Shown here piece by piece: positions 12,501 through 23,728 of a stretch of 64,000 nucleotides of DNA (within the stretch, counting starts at the first letter, position 1; each line of letters opens with the position of its first letter). The position numbers and the translations under genes were made by a program. This DNA comes from Volutella citrinella (lineage: Eukaryota; Ascomycota; Sordariomycetes; Hypocreales; Nectriaceae): NCBI GenBank assembly GCA_034401135.1, contig JAWZSP010000005.1, positions 3,286,001 through 3,350,000 on the forward strand, given 5' to 3'. Under the pieces are notes generated by a model, which saw only the letters and a list, made by a program, of their open reading frames with translations, had not been told where the DNA came from and searched no databases.

Positions 12501-12682
12501 ATTACAGCAAGAACTCCACTACTCCAGCGGCTCCTGCTCACTCCGGAGCGCCCCAAATCGCGCCACAAGTGACTGCGCGCCCAATCATCGGCTCTGCTCT
12601 GTCATTGTCACATCTCAAGCGCGGCTGCCGTGCCTTGCTTTGAAAGCAACCAAATCTGCACACCTGCCCGCTGGCCAGCATA
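9510..12682. other. Gene-free stretch, LPMO to transcription factor
   Basis: This stretch spans 3.2 kb. Open frames at 10148-10521 on both strands and 11250-12100 (+) are short, overlap each other and show no domain or splice-consistent extension. The segment 9550-10140 is A/T-rich, as in a 3' flank. Nothing else is recognised. Confidence 0.55.
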
Positions 12683-14882
12683 ATGAAGAAGTCGATTGCG
12701 TGCGGCGCGTGTCGCTCTTCAAAGCGCAAAGTGAATTGATCCTGCGTGTCTCGAGTCGCCCGGAATCTTTACTTACCTCCTTGTCAATCTCTAGTGCATC
12801 CACTCGGGCGGTCCGCCCTGCACCCGGTGCCGCGAGCGTGGCGATGAGTGCATCTTCCCGCCAAAGGGCACCTCATTCATCTTCCGCCGCCCGCGTCAAG
12901 AGCGCTGGGACGGCGCTTTTGCTTCGCTCGCATCGGCCTCGGCTGCCGCCAATTCCAATGCTAATCCATCATCGGCGTCGCGCGCTTCAGCAGCGTCGCG
13001 CCCAGACGAGTGGCTCGAGGCTCGCGCCGGTCGCCTTGCCACTGTTGACCCCTTCGAGTTTCTTACCGATGAGGTCAAGAACAGCTATCTGCGCTGTTCC
13101 TACAAGTGGTCCTTCCACCACATCCCAAGCCTACTAGTCGGCATCCGCGAGCGCAGCCTGGATCCACTACTCGTCTGGGCCATGCTTGCCATCACCGTCC
13201 GGTACGTTTTCGCTCGTCTTCTTCTGTCGTCGTGCTTGCTGGCGAAGCCTCAGTCGGGGCGGCCCCGAGCTAACGGACAACGCCCAGGTTCTCACAATCA
13301 GCCCCGCCAGGCTATACCAGCCAGGTTGAGGCGAGCAACACTTTTGCGACTCGGGCAAGATCCATGATCCTTAACCTTGTTGACCAACCTACTCTCCACC
13401 GCGCCCAGGTGCTGCTCATGCTCACGGGTCATTCCTGGGGCGCTGGTGAGGGCAGACGTGCCTGGGTATACCTAGGAATGGCCGTCAGAATGGCACAGGT
13501 GTTGGGTCTATTCGAGGAGCAGACCACAGCCCGGTCTCGCGAAGAGTTCATCGCCGCCGAGGAGAGGAGGCGAACCGCCTGGACGTGTTTCCTCATGGAC
13601 AGCCTGTTGAGTGGAGGAAAGGGTCGTGATCGAATGCTGGCGGCTGACAAGATGCGCCTCCAGCTTCCTTGTGACTCTGAAAACTTCAACTTTGGGGAAC
13701 CTGTTGTCTGTGAAAAGCTGGATGGGGGTCTGCCTCAGAGCCCCAGCAATGCCAACCGTGGCGGCCTTGGCATTGTAGCACACAGCATGCGAGTTGCCGA
13801 TATCTGGGGGGCTGTCGCGAAATGGGCCTGCAGCTCCCGCGACAAAAAGCAACTGCCATGGGACCGGCAGTCCGAGTTTCAATATCTGCTGTCGAGACTT
13901 GAAGTGTGGAAAGATTCTCTTCCTGATCGTCTGCGTTACGACCTCTTTCACCTACGTGCGCACAACATTCTTAACCAAGGCCAGGCGTACTGCTATATGC
14001 ACTGCATCTACTTCATGAGTGTCATATTTCTCTATCGTTCGTATCTGCCAGAAGTGGAGATGCAGAAGGCAAGAGTCGGCGACCAAGAATGGGACCAGTG
14101 GTCATCGTGGTCAAGTGAGGAGCTCATCAAAGTGGCAGAGCGCGTCTGTGAAATGCTGGAGGAGATGCGAGCATTTGGGTTATACTTCTTGCGTGGGCTG
14201 GTTCCTTGGATTGGCTTCACCATTTATACCGCCGTCGGCACGTTGCTTTACTTTTGCCATTACCCAAATCCGGGAGATACACGAGAGAAGATCAAGAAGA
14301 GGCAAGAGCGCATCGTGGAAGGTTGTCTTTTTTTGAAAGACATGCGGCAAGCCTGGCCCATGGCTGACACCTGGGTAAGCGAAAACCCACCAACAAACCG
14401 CCTCATACTTTGCTGACCCCCGACCGATTGCAGCGTGAGAAAATCAAGGCAATGCAGATATTCTACAGCAACATTAGGACCGAGGGCGATCAAGGCATTA
14501 CGCCAAGCGAGAGGCGGGAGATGCGGAACGCGGTCATCGACTATGGAGCCCTCCAGTCTGACCCAGTAAGGAGGCCAGATGCAGAGAGTAGTGACGAACC
14601 TGTACGATTTAATTCCTTGGAAACCACGAAGCGGCATTGCTGCCCAGCGGGCGCTAACAAGACAAATAGGAGGACTCTGTGGAGAGTGAGGTTGTTAGCC
14701 GAACAGTCGGTGAAGAGTTTGTTCCGCAACAGGTCGCCCTCATCGAGCCCGCAGATATCGACCTCTTTGACACCAACTTTGACTTCGTCAGCACGCTACA
14801 CGCCTCGCTTGCCGACACGACGCAGGGGTTCTGGGAAAGCTTCCCAGGCAGCATGGACATTACCACGGACTTGGGCATCTGA
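12683..14882 (+). CDS. Zn2Cys6 fungal-type transcription factor
   Basis: Nuclear DNA-binding regulator of unknown target. Exons 12683..12730, 12795..13201, 13288..14374, 14434..14565 and 14670..14882 join to 628 residues. The binuclear zinc cluster is at the N-terminus with C7, C10, C17, C25, C28 and C35 (C-x2-C-x6-C-x7-C-x2-C-x6-C). It is split by the first intron between K16 and C17. The middle region (about 150-420) matches the fungal-specific transcription factor domain, with GRRAWVYLGMAVRMAQVLGLF and ERRRTAWTCFLMDSLLS. The C-terminus (about 560-628) is acidic and rich in Phe and Asp, fitting an activation region. The short first exon makes a start elsewhere unlikely. No adjacent pathway genes suggest a target. 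Confidence 0.88.
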
Positions 14883-15692
14883 GCGGCCTGCATGTGCTTT
14901 TGTCTCATGGTTTGGGCGCCTAAGGAAGACAAACGACATGTGCCACGTCTGAATGCATCGGCTTGTTATTTTTAAATGCACCAGTCAAGGTGATGGCGTT
15001 GCCGCGCTGAAAAACACCACGTTGAGGTGGAGCTGTCGCGGTGGCCCCATTTGGACATGTTGGTTCTAATGTTGAAGCGGTCCGCCCAGTCGGGAATTTC
15101 AAGGGCGTGGCCATTTTAGTGGCTACTCTTTGGGGAATACCTGCATGTTGGTTCAGGTCTCAAAACGCTCAGCCCTGTGTGGTCGACGCCTTGACGCGGC
15201 GTTCAACATGCAGCTTTCGCCGGTTTGACAGCCAATACGCATCGGTCCCTTTATTGGTGGGGAAACACCCCGGGCCAACCCGCATTCGCACACCATCTGC
15301 GTATTTTCAGATAAGCATGTGGCACGGCATGATTCGCACGGACACTGTCTTTGACGCCTTCGAGCAGGCACAACGAATCAATGAATAATTGCATTCATTC
15401 TAATAGGTCTGTTGATGAAACATGCGGCGGCTATTTGAGACGAGGTGAGCTCACTGTGTCAGCCTCAATGCCAGCACAAGAAACGTCCTTCAGCCGTCGA
15501 CTGGAGTCAAGGAAATGGCAGCCTTGGATTTTGGCAGCACAAACACGGCCCGTCATTGGATGCAAACATGTGTTAGATGAGGGCATCAACACCTCAAACA
15601 GATTCGGCAATCAAGATGTATTCAACTCTCTCCTATGATGGATTTCGTGACCAGTCCGTGATGAAGATTGCGAAACACAGATCTGCGCTCGA
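14883..15692. other. Intergenic, convergent 3' ends
   Basis: This 810-bp stretch lies between two convergent genes. The 115-codon frame at 15041-15388 (+) has no domain and no splice support. No terminator motif beyond A/T-rich patches is evident. Confidence 0.5.
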
Positions 15693-16394
15693 CTAGTAGC
15701 TGTTGCCCTTCATGTTTACACCAAATGCCTTCTTGGCCCGTTCCCAGAAATCTAATCGGGGTTTTTCCAACTTTCCATTGACGGGGTCCGGGTTGCCATC
15801 TTTGTCGAGCTTCGGCACACCTACGCACTCCACAATATACTTTTCGAAGCCGTTATCAGGGTCCTTCTTAAGCAGCTGCTTAACATCGTCCTTGCATTTG
15901 GTGGAATAAAACCAAGCACCACTGGCAAATGTGTATTGGTCATCAACCAGGAGATCGAGCATCCTCTTCTTTTTCTCATCGTCGCCCGTTTTAAGGTCCA
16001 TGTCCTCAGGCGTCATGTCCTTGACTTTGTCCTTCAGTTCGGGGATGCTGTTGGCATACTCAAGGTTGAAGGTAGGTGACTGCAGATTGGTTGTGCCCTT
16101 TCCGGGCGTAGGAACGGGGAAACGGCTGCGCTTGTATTTGAATTGACCGCTCTCCAAGGCAATCAGCGCGACGATGGCGGCCATCTCATTGATGTGGTAG
16201 ATGTTGTACTTGGACATCGACTGGGCAATCCAAGGCGCTGCCTGCTCGGCTGTGCGACATTCGTCAGGGGCATCGCCGGCCAATTTGCCTTCGCAAGAGG
16301 ATGAGTCTGGAGCAATTTGCAGGATGATGGGGATAGCTTGCAGCTGAGCGCTGGCAAGCCCCAAGAAGATTGCCGAAAGAGTCAAGAACTTCAT
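15693..16394 (-). CDS. Small secreted protein, possibly lysozyme-like fold
   Basis: One exon of 233 residues starts at MKFLTLSAIFLGLASAQ, a clear signal peptide with likely cleavage after residue 16. The frame stays open 28 codons further upstream, but the start was placed at the Met that begins the signal peptide. Four Cys follow the signal (C34, C46 and two near 175-195), fitting disulfides. The segment INEMAAIVALIALESG, with Glu81 at the end of a hydrophobic helix, resembles the catalytic-helix pattern of lysozyme/transglycosylase folds. That similarity is inference from pattern only. The C-terminal half is Lys/Asp-rich and hydrophilic, with WERAKKAFG near the end. No known domain is claimed. 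The absence of a TM or GPI signal suggests release to the medium or cell wall. Confidence 0.8.
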   Translation of the reverse strand: MKFLTLSAIFLGLASAQLQAIPIILQIAPDSSSCEGKLAGDAPDECRTAEQAAPWIAQSMSKYNIYHINEMAAIVALIALESGQFKYKRSRFPVPTPGKGTTNLQSPTFNLEYANSIPELKDKVKDMTPEDMDLKTGDDEKKKRMLDLLVDDQYTFASGAWFYSTKCKDDVKQLLKKDPDNGFEKYIVECVGVPKLDKDGNPDPVNGKLEKPRLDFWERAKKAFGVNMKGNSY

Positions 16395-17697
16395 CTTGGT
16401 GTCGATGGGGTCTCGTATTTTGCACTTTGGGGTGCAGGGTCGATGAATAAGATAGGAATGAAGAAAAGACTGAAGCACAGCGGCGTGAGAAAGTGGAAAA
16501 GAAGGCGTGGCTTCCCAGAAGTCACGACAAGAAGTGCGGCGGTGGAGTGGCTTATTTCAGCATCCACGGACGGCAATGGACGGGGTTGAGAAGAAAGTAG
16601 TCAGCAACCGTGCGAAGGGTGCATGCAGAAAGGAGTGAGATGCTATTTGGGGACCAGCCGCAAGCCGTAAGCAGGAAGGAGCCGAGAAGCGGAGAGAGAG
16701 ACCGGAAGCTAATGAGATATTAGATGTGATCACCGGCAATGCCCCACGCCGATCGAGAGGGAACAGCTTATTATTATAGTTGCCCGCTCTTAGCCCTCTC
16801 TCCCAGGGCACCGACCAATGGATCTGGCAGGCCCTCGTCTCGTCTCAGGGGGCGCATAAGACTGGCCTCTCATCGTCAGGAGAAGCTCACGAGAGGCAAG
16901 CGAGAGGCGCCGACTCGCGGGGGAAGAAGCGGGAGCCATCTCCCACTGGTCGGCTTCGGAAACGGGCTGGTCGATGTCTCGCCTCCTGCGTTTTCCGCCA
17001 CCAGCTGACAAGCCCCGAGTGCTCGTGGACCGTTGTGACACATGGGCACAGCCCAATGACACTGTTTTGGTGTTGCAGCCAGATCAGCGAATGAAACAGC
17101 CCTACACGGTCTAACGTGCTTTGGCAAAACAAGTCTGACGTCTAGTGGCTGGGAGCGCCTCCGCCCGGGCGGGGTTGTCAGTTTCATAGCCACGCCTGGC
17201 ACGCTAGCAACCGTCCGGATGGATACGCAGGGGGGAGTCGCCGACCGCTCGGGCACCTCTCAGGCAAGCGGTCAGCACATGAAGGGGGCGCGTGCCAGCG
17301 AAACGATGGCAATTCCCGCAGGGGCCTGCTGCCGACGATCCCTTCGCTGACAGCCAATGCATCGGCATTGCATTGCCATAGCAGCACTCTATTCACGACA
17401 GGGGAAGATCAATGGATGGCAACGGTTCGACGTGAGCGCGAAAGAGGTGCCTGGCCATGCGGCTAAGGTACCGGGAATTGTCATCTAACTGCCACCAGCG
17501 ATATCAAACAAGGAACAGTCTCAATCTGAGTGTAGCACCAGCAACCCATTACATCCCATTCGACCTCCATGCAGCTGGAGTCCATGCCCTTGTCCCATCG
17601 TTACCGTCGCACCGGGCCCACTTACGGGTATCACAATCTACTACTGCCTGTCGGCCGCTGACGGGCTCGTCCGGACAGACTGCGGCTGACTCTCCTC
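16395..17697. other. Intergenic, secreted protein promoter to Ppo 3' end
   Basis: The open frames at 16739-17256 overlap one another on both strands, are Arg/Ser/Pro-rich and show no domain. No gene, tRNA or repeat is supported in this 1.3-kb stretch. Confidence 0.5.
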
Positions 17698-20600
17698 CTA
17701 CTCATCATCCCACATCACCTTCATAGTGGTGGGGAAGGGCCACAGGCTGCTCCAGTCTTCCGTCATGTAGACAAAGAAGCCGCCGGGGCGGGGCACCTTC
17801 TTGAGCTCGCCCTGAGGACCCGGCACGCGACGCAAGTTCTTCTTGCGGAACACGGCGCGGAACAGCTCAGTGAAAGCAACTTGGCTGACGTCGCGACCGA
17901 GGCAGGCGTGCGGACCCAGGCCGTAGTGAATATACGACTCCAGAGGCCTGTTCGGGTCGACAACCTCGGGGTTGGGGAAGTGCTTAGGGTCCTTGGCTGG
18001 GGACACGAAGGAGACGAAGACGCGGTCGCCGGGGCGCACGTTTACCTTGGTGCCGTCGTCCTCAGTGATGGTGTCGTTGGCCGCGGCCTCACGGTACAGG
18101 CCAAACGTGCCAGCCATCCGAACTCCCTCCATAGCGTATCCGAGCAGCAGCTTGTCAGTCTCTTCAGACGACTCCTGCAGGGCGATGCGATGCAGCTCAG
18201 GGCGGTACTGGTCTGCGGCGGGTGAGAGGTACCAATCAATGGTTTGAGCCAACTAGCCATGTCCATGTCAGTGCCAACGCAAATGCCAAGCTTACTTGCT
18301 TGCTAAGAACACGCAAATAGAAACGGGAAGTAAGCCACTTACAACTTGCGCCTGGTTGGGGACCATAGCCCCAGCCGTGGGCAGGATCTGGCTCCAAACA
18401 ATGTCATACACGCTCAGGCCAGCCTTCTTCAAGCCCTTGGCCATGTTATTGCCGTAGGCGGCGAGTGGGTCGTCCTTAATTTTAGTGGTGAATAAGCCAT
18501 TCATGCCCAGGTTCAGGGACATCTTGACGTTCATCTCAACAATCTTGCCCAGCTTCTGCGCCACTTCCTTGGCCGCCTGTCTAAGTGGGAACGACTTGAC
18601 AGGGTCCAGGTCGAAGAAGATGCACACGAAGATGACACAGAAGATCTGGTACATTTCCTGCTCCGAGAAGACTCCCTTGGGGTTTTCCTTGGTCTTGAGC
18701 GGCAGGTTCCACATCCTGGACACAAAGTGAGTGTGTGCCAGGTTGCCCACGTCGCGGACAATGTCGACCTGAGTCTTGCCCCCCAGCTTGTACGACTTCT
18801 CGGCAAGTAGTCGCTCTCCAATCATGGCGTAGAAGGACTTGATTGCCTGCTTCCAGCCGTCCTTGTAGAGCTGCGCACTCATGCACTTGCGCTGTCCGGC
18901 GTGGAGCTCAGTGTCTCCCGAGAGCATGAAACGTGACCCACCGTCACCCATCAAATGTCCGAGGCCTTCCTGCCAGCAAACGCGGTATTTCTCCTGGTTC
19001 TCGAGAATGTACTTTGCCGCACCATACGACGTGACATTGAGACGCGGGGCAGTGTAGGATGGTCGGTCGAACGAGAACCGGTCAACACGCTTGAGGTTGG
19101 TCATAATCTTGCGATTCTCGTTGGGAGTGCACATTGGGTAATGCGCATAAATCGAGTCCTGCTTGAAGTGGTTGGGGAAGGCTCGGATGAACAGCTTATA
19201 GAAGACACAACCGTGGTTGACATTCAAGTCGTAGTTGGCCTCCTGGAAGCCCCAATTGGTGAGGTACCTGGGGTTGTAGTCTGTCGTGTAGTGACGATCT
19301 CCTCTGACGAGAGAAACGGCATCAGAGAGGACTACACGGGAAATGGTGTAGGTAGGCGTAATGCCAACTCCTGGAACCATGGGCTCCTTCATTTCCTCGG
19401 CGACCATACCGGGGTAGAGTTCGACGTTGTCGGGGTGCATGTAGAGGTTCCGCAGCGACTCGGCAACAGCAGGGTCAGAGTTGATGTCCTCAAAGGTCTC
19501 ATATGCCTTTAGCCCGAAGTGCTTGCGGAACTCGTTCAGACCGGCGAGGTTCCAGCGGCGTCCTCTCATGATTCCGAGCATCTCAACTGGCTTCATGATG
19601 CGCGGCACATTGCGGGCACCAAAGGCGCCACCAGGCTGCTCGATAGCGGTAGCCATGGCGTCGACGAGGTCATCGTCGCTGAACTTGCCGTCGGGTCCAC
19701 GCTGAAAGCCGCCAAAGGTTCGCTGACCGGGATCCTTGGGGATGGAAGCCTCGAACTTCTTGACAGCAGTCATCAAAGCCATCATGTCCATTGAGCCATA
19801 GTTGTCACCCAGGAGCGAAGTGTAGAAGTCTTGAATCCACTGGTCATCCATCTCCGAGATGCACGAGTGCCATCGGTAGCAAAGGTTGAATTCGGCCGAG
19901 ACAGCATTTCCTACACCAGCCTCAGATCCCTTCTTGGTGCCCGCAGCGGTTCCCATTTCCTGTCGGGGATCCAGGGTCCACGTCGTGTCAACCCGATTCA
20001 GGTTGATAATGTTTCGGACGTAATCGATGAGAGTGATGTTGATGTAGAGGCCAGAAGTCACTAACCGCGCGGTTTGGAAAAGCTCCTCATCATATTTCTT
20101 CCAAGCAGCTGCGGCCGCCTCCTCAGGGAGCTCAGGCGATGGCTTGGTGAATCGGCCACCCTCATTAATGTCGGCAAGGTTGGTGGCAACATGGTTGTGG
20201 AAACGGTTGAACATGATCAGCAGGATGCAAACACCAGGCGGGTTTCCAATCAGCCGCTTGTCGGCAAAAGAGTCAACCTTGAGCTTGCCATCCTTGAAGG
20301 TTCGAACGGAGTCACAATCTTCCTTGCTGCATCCATAGAGAGGAGCCAGATCCAGGTAGGAAGACGAGTCATTTTGGTTGGGGTCCCTGAGATTGGTCCA
20401 AAACAGATCTGTTTGAGCTTGGTTAGCAAAGCGCAAATGACTGCCGCATTGGCATACGAACCGTGGATGATGATGGTAGCCCAGTACCACAGGATGCTGG
20501 AGACGTTGTTAGGGCTCTTCTTGAAGCCTTCTCGGCACATGACGCTTTCGAAGATGGCTTCTGGGTCAGGGAGGCCACCGCCGAGGGAAAGAGCCTTGGG

Positions 20601-21274
20601 CTTGCACGACCGCGCATATGGTGTCCTGGCAGCACCCATCTTGGGGAACAGAGGGTTCTGAGCTGGTCAGCGTGACGGATCTCTTGGCTAGCCGAGGTGT
20701 TCTTACATTATTCGACCCATCGGGCTGCCTCCACTTGAACTCTGGGCCCATATACAAGAGCGGAGGGTGGTCGAGGGAGTTCCACAGTTGATCGATGAAG
20801 TTGTTGGTGAGGGCTTCCTGTACTGTCGAGTGATCGGAGAGTCCGGCGACCAGCTGGATAGTTCGCTCCATAAGCATGGTCTTGTCGTCTTGGAGAGTTT
20901 CACCCTTGAGCTTGTGCGACACGATCTCAAGGAGCACCTTGACATCTGGCTAACTTAGCATATGCTCCAGCAGGCTATGAGTATTGAATGGTTTACGAAC
21001 CGGCCATTTTCAATCTCTTGATATCTTCCCGCAGCCCGGGGCGCTTCACGACCTGGCGGTATCGGCCATCACCAAGCTCTGTAGGAAGAGGCCTGGCCGA
21101 GGCCATTCGAAGCTTCTTGAAGCTCTGCATGAAGGATTCCTTGGTATCCTTGGCCTTGGGCGGAGCCTTGCCGACTGGCTGCGGCTTCTTCTTGTGTGAT
21201 TGTTTGGCCAATGGAGTGGTGGTGCCGTTGTGGCCATTGGCATAGCTGCCATTCTTCTCCGGCGACGAAGACAT
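17698..21274 (-). CDS. Psi-factor/linoleate diol synthase-type dioxygenase-P450 fusion
   Basis: Bifunctional oxylipin enzyme. A heme dioxygenase domain makes a fatty-acid hydroperoxide, which a C-terminal P450-like domain can isomerise to a diol. Exons (complement) 21001..21274, 20707..20945, 20462..20657, 18343..20408 and 17698..18252 join to 1109 residues, the usual Ppo size. The distal heme His is H236 in TIIIHD, split from Asp237 by an intron. The radical Tyr and proximal His are Y414 and H417 in YRWHSCIS. The P450 heme thiolate is C1042 in GLGPHACLGR. Helix I keeps N921-Q922 (VPNQAQV), the amide pair linked to hydroperoxide isomerase activity in diol synthases. Both active sites therefore look intact. 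Whether the product is 5,8-, 7,8- or 8-hydroxy cannot be read from motifs alone. Such enzymes influence sporulation and signalling in Aspergillus. Confidence 0.94.
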
Positions 21275-23728
21275 GTTGCAACCAGTCGCTTCAGCGTGCC
21301 TATACTCGTAATAAAAGTAAGAGACTGTGTTTTGCGGTTTGAAAACACGGCAGGAGTAGAAGAGTTTTGTCAATGGGGGGGAGCACAGCCCTTAAGTCTC
21401 GCCCGCTATAACGGTTCACGCAGGACACCGGGGTAGAGATATGCCGTCAAAGGTGCGAACCCTAGCATGGGAGTGAGACATGGCATTCCGCTAATGTAAG
21501 GCGGTGGCAATACACACCAGTGTTTCTTCGCATGATGTGCCGGGATTCGCAGACGAGGGTGGGGAGTGTGCCAGTCCAGGCCGCCGCGGCAGGTGCAGGG
21601 GAGCCGAAAGCAGTCGTGTCCCAGTACTACAGACGTACAGGTACGAGGCGATGTGGGCTTCGGGAGGAGAGACCTGGGGTGCGGGTGAACCCAGGGCATT
21701 GTTGCTTTTCGGGATCAGCATGAATAGCTCCACGTACTATGAAGTGTCTCGAATGCCCTGCCGCCGAGCCAATAACCAACACAGAGGCCCCGCATCATTG
21801 GTCTGTGACTCTGTGTCACGGCAGACAAAGCCCAGGCAGGTGCTTGATGTGGTTTCGAAAGCTTGAGGGATACTAAACACCGCCCTCATGTCGAAGTACA
21901 GTACATGATCTGCGAGCCAGGCGTCACGGTTACGAAGCGACATGAAGCTATCACAAGTCGCTGGTCCCGCTTTTGGTATCAAGCAGGACCCTGCAGGATA
22001 TTGGCAGCCTTCCGTTCTTCAGCGGTGATCAATCCCGGTTGCTAGGCAATCTTGGCCTGCAGGGCGTGCAAGTGTAGCCAATTGAGGACGTCAATGGAGC
22101 AACCTGGGCAAGCAGGCAATGTCGCAGTGCTTCAGGTTGGGTGACATGTATCCCGTATCGTCTTGTCTTGAGCGTCCAAGGGAGGGCCAATAACAGTGGG
22201 CGACCCAACATCCGGGCTCACCAAGTGTCATCCCAGCAAAGCTGTGTAATTATTGCCTCGAAGCTGAGTGGTCCTCCAAGCTCAGGATGTGGCGTAGGAC
22301 TGGGCCGCATTCAGCGGCTACGGATAGTTTAGCTGCAGCCCGCCAGGTAGGGTAGCTTGGCAAGCTTGGATAGGCTTGGTAGGATGTGCAATCTGCGGAA
22401 GGCACAACACGTAGCTTGGCCCACACTCGACGCCACGAACACATGTAGCCAACGCAGTGGACTCCTGGGGTGACAATGGAGGGTGCTAGCTTGTCGACAG
22501 CTCAATACTTTGTCGACCAGTGCACGGCTGATTGGGATAAACCGAGGCTGCCGAAGGGCGATGGCGGTCGAGATGGCCTAGCAACGCAACGAATAGCGCG
22601 GCTGAGGCCCTGGCGGCCCAGCCCTAATAATAAGTTTAGTTGGCGTCCCTATCGATGATGTCAAGAAGTCCCGATTGCCTTCCTTAGCCGCAATCGTCAA
22701 TTCATTTCTCTCCGAAATCTAAGGGAAGTCCCGGCCAAGATCATCAGATTAATGGCCAGTGGAGTGTGCTTATTCCAAGTCCCAAGAATCGGTGGCCAGG
22801 TTCCTTCAGTCTCCTCACAGCTGGCAGCTTTGGCCTCCCCAGATCTTTTGGTCAGGTGCCATCATCCACCGCCGCCTAGGTTGTGCAGAGAAAATCGGCG
22901 ATTGGGTGGCGGCCACACGGACCGAGCCGTGGCACCAGGACTGGGGGTATTCAGCAAGGCTCTCTGGTCCTCTGGGGCGGGTCTCCGCATCTTGGCATGA
23001 ATGGTCGGTCGAGGGCCGCGGGGCGGCGACAACGCAACAGCAACGTAGCTGGGTGTGATGGTTGAGCGCGGAGCCAATCAGTCGTCTGCACGGCAGTTGT
23101 GGTCGCTCTACTCCGTAGTACTGTGCGCCATGCCCGGAGTGAAACCCTTCCGCCCCGTGGCGTTACTGTAGCTTGGATGATGATCCCATGCACGCCAGAG
23201 GGGCCTCGATGGCCCGGCAAGCCTGGATGGCTGGAGATTGCCGCGCGACTGTGCCGTTGCAGGCCTGGTCGGTGCGGCGACAGTCAGTTCCTTGTCAACT
23301 GAGACACGGTCAAGGGCTGGCTGTCCACTGACAATTAGCCGAAAAGAATGGCTTGGAGATGTGAAGATCACAATTGGTCGTGCGCCCCCTTGTTTGGCCG
23401 CATGGTAGGTCAGAGGCGTTCCTGCCGTGAGCTGAAATGACTGTTTTGGGCAGCCGTTCGGATGCGCCTCACCGGCTCAGGCCACCCCCGCCCAGCCGTA
23501 GCCAGCCGCATCTTGGCTGCTGTTCAATGGCCTGCTCGGAAGCCTGGGATTCATGATTTCGATGCTGAGCTGATCTGATGCCTGCTGAGCGTCGTGAGTG
23601 TGCTCCGGTCCACCACAATCACCCTGATAGGTTCCTGAGAGGCCATCTCGACATGCATGTGACTGAAAAGCATTCAATTGTTTTCATTGCTGGGTCCTCT
23701 CGTGGATAGCAACACGAGGTGGTCTCTT
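21275..23728. other. Gene-free stretch upstream of Ppo
   Basis: This 2.5-kb stretch forms the Ppo 5' flank and the 3' flank of the next gene. Short frames at 21406-21866 and 22752-23371 overlap on both strands without domains. Imperfect short repeats of GCTTGG/AGCTTGG occur around 22340-22430. Nothing further is seen. Confidence 0.5.
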
